In this document: one piece after another, positions 19,424-30,073 of the stretch
Layout: each line of letters opens with the position of its first letter
Numbering within the stretch: position 1 is the first letter of the stretch
Assembly (NCBI GenBank): GCA_918026815.1
Contig: CAKJVC010000255.1
Location: 49,791-113,790 of the forward strand
Direction: 5' to 3'
DNA from: Chalara sp. BL73
Lineage: Eukaryota > Ascomycota > Leotiomycetes > Helotiales
DNA length: 64,000 bases
Made by a program: the position numbers and the translations under genes
The notes under the pieces: generated by a model
Database searches by the model: none
Told to the model about the DNA's origin: nothing
What the model saw: the letters and a program-made list of their open reading frames with translations, nothing else

Positions 19424-22134
19424 TTAGAACCTCAAATCCCACCCAATTTTTGGTCCAAGTCTAGGCAGTTCATCCGCCACGCTTTGCACATCCTTGTCAC
19501 TTGAATCCAAGTCAGTTGAGAGCTCGAGATGCATTGTGGGAATAGACATACCCTCTTCCACTAACACAGATAACAATATCTTGGTCTTTCCTCATTGTCT
19601 TGGCCAGCTCAACAGCGCCCCAGACAGCATGAGCAGTTTCTAGAGCGGGAATGATCCCCTCCATCTCACTGAGCATCTTGAATCCCTCGAGAGCTTGAGT
19701 ATCGGTAACGGCAATATATGTTGCGCGTTCTGAGTCTTTCCAAGAACTCAGCTCTGGCCTGTTCAGATAGTTAGCGAAAGATAAATGTCTACCCAAAGTT
19801 GTGATATTATTATTATTTTATCACATGACACATCAGGGAAATATCCAGACTCTACTCACCCAACCCCAGCATAGTCCAGACCAGCTGAGATGGAATGGGT
19901 ATCTTGTATCTGTCCGTGCTTATCCTGCAACACATATGTCCTACTCCCATGCAAGACCCCCTTAGTGCCGCCAGTTAGAGTAGCGGCATGCCTCTTCGAC
20001 TCAAGGCCGTCACCCCCAGCTTCGACTCCTAGAAGCTTCACACTTGGATCATTAATAAACGGATAAAACATTCCTAAAGCATTACTTCCTCCACCGATGC
20101 AGGCCACAACTGCATCCGGTAGTTTATTTCGTTGTTCTAGCATTTGTGCCTTCGTCTCATCCCCAATGACATTCTGGAAAGTGCGCACGATCGTGGGAAA
20201 GGGGTGTGGACCAATTGCTGAACCGATAATGTGATAGGCGGTGTCCACCCTCGTAATCCAAACTCGAAAACTTTCATTTACGGCGTCTCTAAGAGTTTGT
20301 GAGCCTGCCTCAACAGGGATGACCTCAGCGCCAAGCAATTTGATCCTGAATACGTTCAGTGCCTGTCTCCTGACATCTTCCTAGATAGCTGTTAGGTATA
20401 AACTTGCAACACTGTTCCAAGCCTGTGAACTTACTGCTCCCATGAAGATTGTGCACTTCATGTTGAATTTAGCACAGACTGTGGCAGTTGCTACACCATG
20501 CATGCCAGCGCCGGTCTGAGCAATGATTTCAGTCTTACCCAAGCGGCGAGCCAGAAGAATCTGCCCCAGAGCGCTGTTGATCTTATGACTTCCAGTATGG
20601 TTCATATCCTCACGCTTCAACCAAATAGTGGCTCCGCCAACATGTTTAGTAAGGCGGTCTGCGACATGAAGATGCCCAGGCCTTCCTATATAGGGGTAGT
20701 ATGATCGAAATTCTGCCCAAAACTCGGGGTCATTCCGAATTTTATGAAAACCTGCCTCCAATTCTGAAAGGCAATTGATTAGTGATTCTGGGGCATACGA
20801 ACCCCCAAATTCACCAAAGCGTGCAGAAAAGAGTTCTGGATCTCCTCCCTCAGAATTCGTTGCCTCTATTTGATCAAGCGGTCCTGACTGGTTGCCATTT
20901 GAATAAATGGCACCACCTACCTGTACGGCACCATTTGGCTCTTGAGCTTCGTTCAATGCCTCAATAATACCAACTTCTCGAGTCGTTCGACACCCTAGCG
21001 AATTTCTCCTTCCACATATCTCAGCGCAGTATTCCTCAGCGGCTTTGGCCCGCTCTCCAGGAGCGGCCTCGGCCAAGGTTGTGATAATTTGACTGCCGAT
21101 GACAACACCATCTGCTATGCTAGCGACACTCAAGAAGTGATCTCTTGTGCTGACACCGAAACCAACTGCTGTTGGGACATTGCCAGAGTATTGCTTAATT
21201 CGTTTTAATAGCTGTGGTAGATCGGCATTTAGAGTACCTGTTGCACCCGTAACGCCCATACGTGATACAACGTAGACGAATGAGTCCGCGAGTTTGCAGA
21301 GTAATTTGAGTCGGTTCTCGGAAGTGGCTGGAACATTGTGTTAGAAGCTAAGCAGGTCAGACGAACAATGTGAGAAGGGCTTACAAGGAGCGATAAGAGG
21401 TACGTATGATAGTCTGTATACAGTTATCAGTGAGGGTATTTTATCGTAATAGAAGTACCATGACTCACCCGCCCTTCGCACAGAAATTCCTGAATTTTAC
21501 AGCCTCGTGCGGAGGAAGATCCACCACAATGAAGCCATTCACACCGGCCGCACGACAATCATTCAACAATCGCTCCTCACCATAGCTCAATAGTGGGTTG
21601 TAGTAACCCATTAATAGCAGCGGTGCTCTAAGGCCTCTTCTCCGAGCTTCCCGTACCATCCCTAGGGTCGACCCTATAGTGACATTATTCGCAAGTGCTT
21701 GCTATACATATGGTGAGCAAATACACAGATAACATATGAGAATCAACGAACAGTATTTGCGTTCTGAATCGTAGGCCCATCCGCGAAGGGATCCGTGAAA
21801 GGCTGACGCTGATGTTAGAAAGATCGGTGGGTATCAAATAGACTACTAACAACACCGAGTTCAATAAGATCTGCCAAAAAAAAGTTAAGAATGTAAGTCA
21901 ATTGAGTCGGCATATTGCATACCTGCACCTCCAGCTTCCAATCCCAATATAATATCTACAGCCTCTTCAACAGTAGGAAATCCAGCTGTAACATAAGTCA
22001 CAAAGGCAGGCTATATTATAAGTCAGCAATTCCTTCACGAGCCTCAGATAAATACACATAGCTTCCGCCACTAAAGGAATATGTACCCGGTTTTCTTCTT
22101 TGCATTGCGCAAATGTTCTATTAATACCCTCCAT
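19424..22134 (-). CDS. trp-3: bifunctional tryptophan synthase (alpha-beta fusion) with altered beta active site
   Basis: Ten exons on the minus strand: 22134-22087, 22010-21923, 21870-21851, 21802-21752, 21701-21469, 21413-21385, 21327-20435, 20380-19860, 19758-19552, 19499-19424. All junctions are GT-AG. The alpha domain keeps its catalytic Glu (DLIELGV) and Asp ([10 protein letters not shown]). The beta domain keeps the PLP lysine ([13 protein letters not shown]), the phosphate loop GGGSNALG and the C-terminus [16 protein letters not shown]. Fungal tryptophan synthase makes tryptophan from indole-3-glycerol phosphate and serine by channelling indole. Here the motif normally reading AETGAGQHG is AQTGAGMHG, so the catalytic beta Glu (Glu109 in bacterial numbering) is Gln and Gln114 is Met. 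SAGLDYPGVG is [10 protein letters not shown]. The gene is unusually intron-rich, with a 20-nt exon. It could be a divergent paralogue rather than the housekeeping gene. Confidence 0.9.
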
Positions 22135-23358
22135 ATTGAAGAGAATGAAGATTTTCTGCTGGCCGGTCGATTGAATTGGAAAATGCTCGAAAGGTCAGGG
22201 CCAGCAAGTTATTTATCCAAGGTCTTACATACAGTCTTCATAGATTTTTATTGCTAGTAGTGCTTACTTCGTATAGCTACGCAAATTAGAGCGGTGAGAT
22301 TTACGGATTCGTCTAAGGTATTTGATGCATTGGATGTAAGAATAACCAACGCCGAGGAAGCTGAGGAAGCTCGACATGAGAACGTAACCAATAGGACCTC
22401 ATCCAAGATTTCCGGGCATGATCAGTCCTGGGTCTAGTGTTGCAATATGGGGATAACAAGTAGCAACCCATAATGCGGAGTGCCGTGTATATCTTTGTCA
22501 AGATTGCTCTCGTCCAAATTATATAGCTAAGACTATCAATAATGCGACCCTAAAAAAACATTCTGCAATGCAATTATGCTACAGAATGTAAACTCGTTGC
22601 AGTTCTTCCTCGTCCAGTTCCTCGAGGTGAATAAATGGAGCACGCCTGACACAGCTCTGAGGGCCATGATATGATCGGTTATGGTATATGCGTGCGAGTG
22701 TAACATTCGCCGTGTAACATTCGCCATGCGGGAGTGAGGCGAAGGCGGGGCCACGTCCCTAATGCAGACAGTAATATGCGTGGCGGTTCCGGCACCAACT
22801 TTCCGAACCGCCGCACGAGTGATGGCCAGCCACTCTCAAATTATCTTTCACCATTTCTACCTATTTACAACTCTTTGTTGCCTTTCCTTTCGCACATGCG
22901 GCTTCAAGTAAGCATGACGCCAAGTTGGCCATCTGTAAAAAGCCAAATGCACATTTCTTTGAAAGGACTTGCAAATATCACTTTTGAAAGGCGACATCTG
23001 GTCAAGGACATGGCAATCGATGGCAAAGTTTTGTCATCAGTATGCTTCGGCCTCAAGATGGTCAATTTATGTGTCGAAGTGCCAGTTTCTTCATCCCCAC
23101 TCTTTCTGCCATGCACCCTGAACATCCTTTCGTTATTCCCTTGTCATCTCACCGACTACTTAAAACGCCAGCTTGCCTCTGTTCTGTTCCGCTCTACTCT
23201 GCCTGGCTTCAATCTCTCATTAACATGATATGACTGCCGAATATCCCATTAGGATCTGCTGACACTTCTTACCTGTATAATAAATATTTCGCATAGACTC
23301 TGACGCCATTTCCCCTCGTTTCGGACTGCGAAAATCTTCCCAAATCCACCTTCTGGTG
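22135..23358. promoter_or_regulatory. divergent intergenic region
   Basis: 1.2 kb between the start codons of tryptophan synthase (minus) and the MFS gene (plus), so both promoters lie here. It holds a 14-bp tandem duplication at 22698-22725 and a short imperfect hairpin near 22559-22590. Open frames here show no domain or codon bias. Confidence 0.45.
22698..22725. repeat. 14-bp exact tandem duplication
   Basis: GTGTAACATTCGCC occurs twice head to tail. It lies about 565 bp upstream of the tryptophan synthase start and 630 bp upstream of the MFS start. Role unknown. Confidence 0.6.
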
Positions 23359-24958
23359 ATGAACGAAGAAATGCAGTTGGAGAAGAATGGTGACTCGAGC
23401 CAGGCGATAACAGCATCTCCACCTGGCCGCGACTCCGTTCATCCTTCCACTGACTTTTCAGAGAAGACGCTGTCCGAGAATGACCCTGCCGATAACGAAC
23501 CGGTCAATACTGACCCCGAGCAAGCCCAACCACCGGCACGCATAGAGGTAGAACCTCCCCCAGACGGTGGTTATGGCTGGGTCTGTGTGATGTGCGTCTT
23601 TATGGTCAATGCCCATACTTGGGGAATCAATAGTGTAAGGTCTCATAGCCTTCAGACAATGCTTGATTACTAATTTTCGTTGCAATTAGTCATATGGTAT
23701 ATTTTTGGCACATTACCTGGCCACAAATACATTTCCGGGGGCATCAGACCTAGACTTTGCCTTTGTCGGAGGCCTTTCCCTTAGTATGGCCCAAGTCATC
23801 GCTCCAGTCGCAACAATCACTACTCGGAAATGGGGGACAAGGACTACTTTGGTGATAGGAATTATATTACAGACCGCGGCATTATTAGGAGCATCATGGT
23901 CAACCGAGATTTGGCAATTGTTTTTAAGTCAGGCCTTGTGTTTTGGATTCGGGATGGGAATGCAATTCAGTGCTACCGTTGGTATCATCCCTCAGTGGTT
24001 CGGCCGCCGACGCTCCCTTGCAAACGGTATTGGGACGGCGGGATCAGGAATTGGAGGCCTGATTTATTCGTTGGCTTCAAGTGCCATCATTCAGAGGTGG
24101 GGTACTGGCTGGGCTTTCCGAATCTTGGCTATAGCATCAGCTGCTGCGTGCGGCTTCTCCGCCATCATTATAAGGGATCGGAACAAGGCCATTGGAGCTG
24201 TTCAAATTGCCTTCCATGCCAGTCTTTTGAAAAGACCAGAGTTTCTGCTCACTTTGGCCTGGGGTTGTTTTAGCGTTCTGGGCTATGTGGCCCTTCTCTT
24301 CTCATTACCCAGCTACGCAAACACTGTGGGCCTTACCGTATCCCAAGGCTCGATTCTTGGTGCTATGTTCAATCTTGGAGGAGGCGTTGGCCGACCCGTT
24401 ATAGGGTACGTCAGCGATAGTTTTGGACGAATCAACACCGCACTCGTTTCTACCTTCCTGGCTGGCCTCTTTTCTCTTGTAATCTGGATCTTTGCCAAAA
24501 ATTTTGGGGTCCTCATCTTCTATGCTCTGATTGGTGGCGCTGTTTCCGCAACCTTCACGACTACCGTTGCTCCGGTGGGCGCTGAGGTTGTGGGATTGCA
24601 ACTCTTACCATCTGCCTTGTCTATATTCTGGCTTTCAGTGGTCATACCGAGCACATTTGCTGAACCGATCGCCCTTTGGTTACGAACCGACAACGGAACC
24701 AATTTTCTGCATGCCCAGATATTTACTAGCTTTATGTATATGGGAGCAGCTATTTCCCTCTGGCTTGTGCGAGCGTGGAAGATATCAGAGTTGCAAAAGA
24801 CTGGTGCCGATGGTGATCCTGTCAAACGGGAAGCCGAGATCAGGGATAATGATGCCGTGCCTCGACAGCCCGTGGTGACCAGGACGGTGAGCAGAGTTCC
24901 TAGTGTGACGAGCAAGGCAAAGGCTGCGAAGGGGTTGTTCACGGTGGTAAAGGTATAA
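23359..24958 (+). CDS. MFS transporter, monocarboxylate-porter-like (MCT/MCH family)
   Basis: Two exons (23359-23634 and 23690-24958) joined over a 55-bp GT-AG intron give about 514 residues. An acidic, Ser/Pro-rich N-terminal tail of about 70 residues precedes the MCT signature PPPDGGYGWVCVMCVFMVNAHTWG, the first membrane helix. Twelve helices follow. Family features include FGMGMQFSATVGIIPQWFGRRRSLANGI, GIGGLIYSL and RPVIGYVSDSFGR. A basic cytosolic tail ends the protein. Fungal MCT-like proteins are proton-coupled or facilitated carriers of organic anions, vitamins or secreted metabolites; the substrate cannot be inferred. The start is the ATG at 23359. Confidence 0.88.
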
Positions 24959-27128
24959 ACTTATTTAAAACGATATACAATAGATACTACGACATAGAGT
25001 TTGAGCGTGATCCATTTTTATGTGGAGTCTTACAAATATTCACCTCTGAGCAAAACTTCGTAAAATTTTCCCCCTCAAAAAGTACCTCAACTCTTTTTCC
25101 TTAGGTAGTTAGAAGAAGTGCGTGTCCTCATCCGCTCCACTATTGGCATGCTGATAGACAGTAAAAGTGACTGGATTCCACCACCCATATTAGTAACATA
25201 AAGCCATCTCGATGCATAACCCGTATGGTCGCAAGAATTCTCCTAGACACGTACTTCCGGTTCAGGGTTCTTTCGATAGATACTCGTGAATAGGTGGCTT
25301 TCTAGGTATCGCAACAAGGGTCTTACGTAGACAATTAAAATATAATCCATTACAGCTGAGCTAGAGACAAGACTAACAAGCGCTGTTGCTTATTGCCCTG
25401 TACAGCTAGCGCTCGAGTTCAATCGTCGCCGCTAGTGGCGTTTGAGTCAGCTACCCTAATAAGAACCAGAAGCGCCTGGATACCTTATAGAGAGGTACAG
25501 AGCAGGTGCCGGTTTATCGTATACTGGAAGAACATCTTGTTCAGAATCCTGACTCTCAAACCAGCAAACCTTCCGAATTTATTACTCTAAAGAGTAACAT
25601 GTTTATTGCTTCAGTATCTTCTTCCCCTATCCCCTAGCTGGCACTTGAACGTACCTCCCATCCCCACTAAAGGAAGTAAGAATCTGACATCAGCAACTAC
25701 CTACTGGCATTTCTAGTGAAAACCGCAAAGGATTTTACGGAACGGAAAGATCGATGTGCTACCGCGAACCTATCGATCATTTGTAAGACCAACGAAGATG
25801 CATATAGGGTTATATGTCAGAACTGCCGATTTTGATATACCCTCCTTTATTATGTTAGAAACTGCAGGTTCGTTGAGGGTTTGCGTGATGTCTATCATGT
25901 AGCTTGTGTACTGAGAATGTATGAGTAAAAGGACAAGAGAGAGGAGCGACTTCCAAAGTGAAGAGTTCTCTATTCACTCATTCACCTTCGTACAATGTCC
26001 GAGAACTCAGTCTTCTCAACAGGACCCTTATCTTCATCTTCTAATCCAGCTATTTTCCGCCCAAACAACTTCAAACACCGGTGCCACCCACCCACAGTTT
26101 TACAGCACTATTCAGCATCGCTAAATATCTGTATTAGGTACTCTCGCCTTCTGGTGAGACTTCCACACTTTCAAAAGTGTATTTCCGAAACCGCATGTAA
26201 ATGCAGCATTAGCGTGACGACGAGAAACGATGTAGCACGAGGCGTAAGCCATAATATATATCTTCGTGTATGTTCCGAGCAACACTACCGATTACCTACC
26301 TATCTCTGGCTTTTCGTTCACACCAGCGAGGTGATAGGTTGGTATGTTTTGGAGATATAGTACGGAGTAAGTGTGGTGGTGATTTAAAAGGGAGGGTCGT
26401 AAGATAGTCCAATCATCAGATACGACATAGGAATTCGGGTATTAAACTTTTGATTGTCGGCGAATAGATTTGATGTTGCATTTTAGGGTACAATTAAAAC
26501 CTACACCGCTAGTCATGTACCAAGGCTTGGCATATATAAAAATGGAGCACTTCCTTCTCCAGGTTGCAAATAGCCGATCTTTTTCCTCTTCCATTCAATT
26601 GACTAGGAACCTTGCTTAGCTCAAAAGAGCGGGTCCTTATTGTACGAGACTCGAGATTCGGACTAAGGCGCGCTAAGCAATATTATAATCTAGTCGCATC
26701 GTGAATTGTGTTTATGGTGATACAGTTGTTCATTAGCAAAGGGTAGTTGTTGGTGCTATTTGTAGTGGGCTTCAAGTCCTACTCCACTCTATAGCGTTAA
26801 ACTCCATTAATCAATCAGGGAACCGTAATCACCCCAGCAAAGAGAGTAGTTACAACTACTACGCCTTTTGCTACGTGATAGGTATCCGATAGTAGCCTAT
26901 CTTGATGAAACCAGCTCTGAAGGGGCAGGCGAAAAATTCAAAAAGGAATCAGCCCTTAAAAATCACTAATCGCCAGGCGAGTAGACTTAAAATGCAGGTA
27001 CAATTAGAACGTAGACCGCTAGTTATGCGTCCTTTTTGGCGAAAAGCATAAAAACAGTAAAAAAAGTAGATAAATATAGTTTGTAAAGAATTGTTTCGAT
27101 ATCGAATTAAAGCCTAAAATAAAAGTAA
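24959..27128. other. 2.2-kb gene-poor stretch
   Basis: No gene is supported on either strand. Two diverged direct repeats about 500 bp apart sit at roughly 26490-26520 and 26997-27027 (both read TACAATTA, then CCGCTAGT). The last 150 bp before the NACHT fragment become A-rich. The stretch looks like decayed repeat sequence. Confidence 0.4.
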
Positions 27129-29287
27129 GCACATGCCAGGACATTCGATTGGATATTCGACGAGAAGGTTGAAGGAGCTTCATCCTCTACTAAGACCAGC
27201 TTTTCGGATTGGCTCCGTAACCGGGCCGGGATATATTGGATCACAGGAAAAGCTGGTTCAGGCAAATCTACTCTCATGAAATATTTGGTCAGCCATGATT
27301 TAGTCAGGAAATCGCTTGAAGATTGGGCTGGGTCAAAATCTCTCTTCACAGGCGCCTACTTCTTTTGGAGTGCTGGAGATGACATGGAAAAATCGCAAAA
27401 TGGCCTTCTACAGTCCCTTCTCTACGACATCTTGAAAGGCTGCCCTTCGGTCTTGCCAGAATTGTCACCAGGTCGATGGGCGTCACCAAAGCTCGCAAGT
27501 GCTAATTTGGATGGCTCTTGGTCACGGACTGAGCTACTAGAATCATTAGAATGGCTTACCAAAAAGCGTACATGGCCAGCAAAGTTCTGCTTTTTCGTCG
27601 ACGGCGTGGATGAATATAAGGGAGATCCAGCTGAAATTGTGGATCTCCTTGAGAATTTTGCAACATCTTCAGACGTGAAGGTCATCCTCTCGAGCCGGCC
27701 TTGGACAGAAATTGAATCCGCTTTGAAGCCGATTTCAGACCAGAAGTTGGTGCTACAAGACTTCACACAAGGGGATATCAGGCGATATATTCAAGATCTT
27801 CTAGTACAAGATCGCCGCTTTCAATCTGTCATGGAGAAGGATGAACGCTACGAGACCCTCGTGAACCAGATATTGAACAAAGCCCAAGGTGTATTTCTCT
27901 GGGTCTTCCTCGCTGTCCGTGAACTACTTAAGGGATTAACTCACGAGGATACAGTGTTTGATCTCGAAAATAGACTCAGGGATATTCCACCTGACCTGGA
28001 TAAGTTCTTCAAACGGATCCTCAACAGCATTGAGAAAGTCTACCATCCACAAACATCCCAGATCCTTCAGATGTGTTTAGCTGCGGCGAAATCATTGTCA
28101 CTATTGACATTTTCCTTCCTTGAGGACGAAGAGATAATCCCAGACTATGCAATTCAAGCTTCAATATCTCCATGGACCAGCGATTATATGACAACCAGGT
28201 GTGAGGTTGTCAAGAAGCGAGTCAAAGCCCGTTGTCGTGATTTCCTGGAAATCGTTCCCAGCAGGGATCGGGTGGACCTGATTTCTGTTGTCCCTGGGGT
28301 GGAACACAAAGCTCGGGAGACAAGATCTGACAGACCGATGTTTTGGGTCACTTTTCTTCACAGAACAGTGAAGGATTTCTTCTTGGGCGATGACATGCAG
28401 GCGCTTTGCGTGATTGGATGAAAAGTCCCTTCAATCCTCATCTCACTCTGTGTCGCTCCTTCGTGATGCAAATGAAGATCCTACCACCAACGAAAGAATA
28501 TCCGGACGTCCAAGATGCTCCGTTCTTCGATCTAGTTGAAGACTTTCTGTATCATGCTGGGGAGACTGAGCGTCATTACGATTCTACGGAATCAACACTA
28601 ATCGAAGAGGTTGACCGAGTCGCAATCTATCACTGTGGGGGGGACCAAACAACAAGCAATTTATTTTATCCACCAGAATTACAGAGACGTCGTGTAGCAT
28701 GGAAAAATCCGTCACGTTTAGGGTTGGATGGAATGAGCTGGAAGCCTGGCTGGATTTTGACTTTATCCGTCCAAGCGTGCCTCCATATGTACGTCCGCCA
28801 AAAGCTTCGAGAAGAACCAGATTTGGTCAATGGCATCAACAGACGCCCGCTGTTGTATTGCGCTCTTCTTTTCCCAATGCAAACAAGCCAAAGGTCGTTC
28901 CACAACTACGATTTGACCATGCTTCAGTTACTCCTCCAAGCAAAGGGAGATCCAAACCAAACTTACTTGGAGACCACCATTTGGGGTATTTTTCTACGCA
29001 ACTGCTATGAGGATGGGGAATACCAAAACACTACCGCAGACGTGAAACGAGTCTGGGCAAAAGTCTTTGCGCTACTTCTTGAACATGGTGCTGATCCTGA
29101 GGCGAGTTTTGAGACTGGGAAATCGCCTGAGAGGCCCACATTCTCGGGTCGGACTATAAAATATCCAATTTACACTACCGTGTCTGAGATTATTGAGAAG
29201 TCTTGTCCTAGTGAAGCTCACCTCTTGAAAGTCACAATTGAGAGGAAGAGAGGATTTAGTATCTGGAGATGGGTTGGATGGAAGTGA
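27129..29287 (+). pseudogene. truncated, frameshifted NACHT (NLR/STAND) gene
   Basis: The sequence enters the conserved NLR region at AHARTFDWIFDEKV (27129), just after an in-frame stop. It then has the P-loop ITGKAGSGKSTLMKYL, Walker B KFCFFVDGVDEYKG and the SSRPW sensor region, as in fungal STAND death receptors. The N-terminal effector domain and a start codon are missing. At 28404-28406 one T is missing from a run. The frame ends in QALCVIG-stop, while restoring one base would continue as RDWMKSPFNP and on through 29287. The C-terminal part has two weak ankyrin-like units (LLLQAKGDPNQ and LLEHGADPEAS). It could be a real pseudogene or, for the single-base loss, an assembly error. The missing 5' part argues for a true relic. 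Confidence 0.7.
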
Positions 29288-29796
29288 GATATCAATCTCA
29301 AGGCGCAGAGACTTTAGGACATTGTAGGAGGGATAAAATCACCAGTACAAGAGTCGGCCACACAAATGGAAGTGGTAAAAGATAGCCCCGATCGATAGGA
29401 ATAGATTTCATGTCACAATAAGCCCCTTCAGTGGTCGCTTGATCTTACATTTCTCACATGTCCTTCCCAGTCACCAACTCGTCACTTAGATCAGCCCAAT
29501 GTCCGCTTACATCAGATACACTCTTCTGCTTTTCGGTTTCGCCTGGAGCCAGTCCTCTTTGTTATTAACACAGGACACTCAACTTGAGGCCCTTTCTCAT
29601 CTGTTTCCACTACCATCAGGCCCGCGATTCGGTCTCCTTGAGCCCGGCTTAAGAACCCTCCTGTCTGACTCCTCGCTATAAGGTGTCAGTAATGCAGGTC
29701 ACGCAAGCGGCATTGGCGTGCTCTGTGGCAAATATGTCGATTTATGAATTGGGTTTGAGATATCGTATTAAGACAATAGCTATACGAGCTTAGGGT
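29288..29796. other. intergenic
   Basis: No gene is supported downstream of the NACHT relic. Confidence 0.4.
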
Positions 29797-29930
29797 ACTG
29801 GAAATTAACTGTACTGGTACGGTGGCTTTCTGTGTGCTGGATCCGTTCTAGTTTTGCTAATAATGTTTTATTATAAATATTAAAAAAAAAAAAAAGAGAT
29901 GACCCTAAAAGTAGTGAGTTTTGGTGAGTT
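29797..29930. repeat. second copy of the AT-rich repeat at 17.65 kb
   Basis: Homologous to 17644-17790, sharing CTTT-TGTGT, the ATCCGTT-TAGTTTT stretch, ATGTTTTATTATAAATATT and an A-run. This copy keeps more C and G. A short duplication of GTGAGTTTTG follows it. Confidence 0.65.
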
Positions 29931-30073
29931 TTGGTAGTTTTGAACGCACCCCACAATGTTTGCCTGCTTGGCTATGCGCCCAGACCTCTTCTAATTGGGC
30001 GCGTCGTTAGTTGCATGGTTCCCCATTCTTTATACCTCCCCCAGCCGCCCAGTGAACACCATGTGCTTTCGTC

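Noticed and set aside
22734..23228. 164-codon plus-strand frame in the tryptophan synthase/MFS intergenic region
   Set aside because: No domain, no codon bias, low-complexity start; probably chance.
25380..25440. Possible tRNA B-box-like sequence (CGAGTTCAATCG)
   Set aside because: No matching A-box, acceptor stem or anticodon arm could be folded around it.
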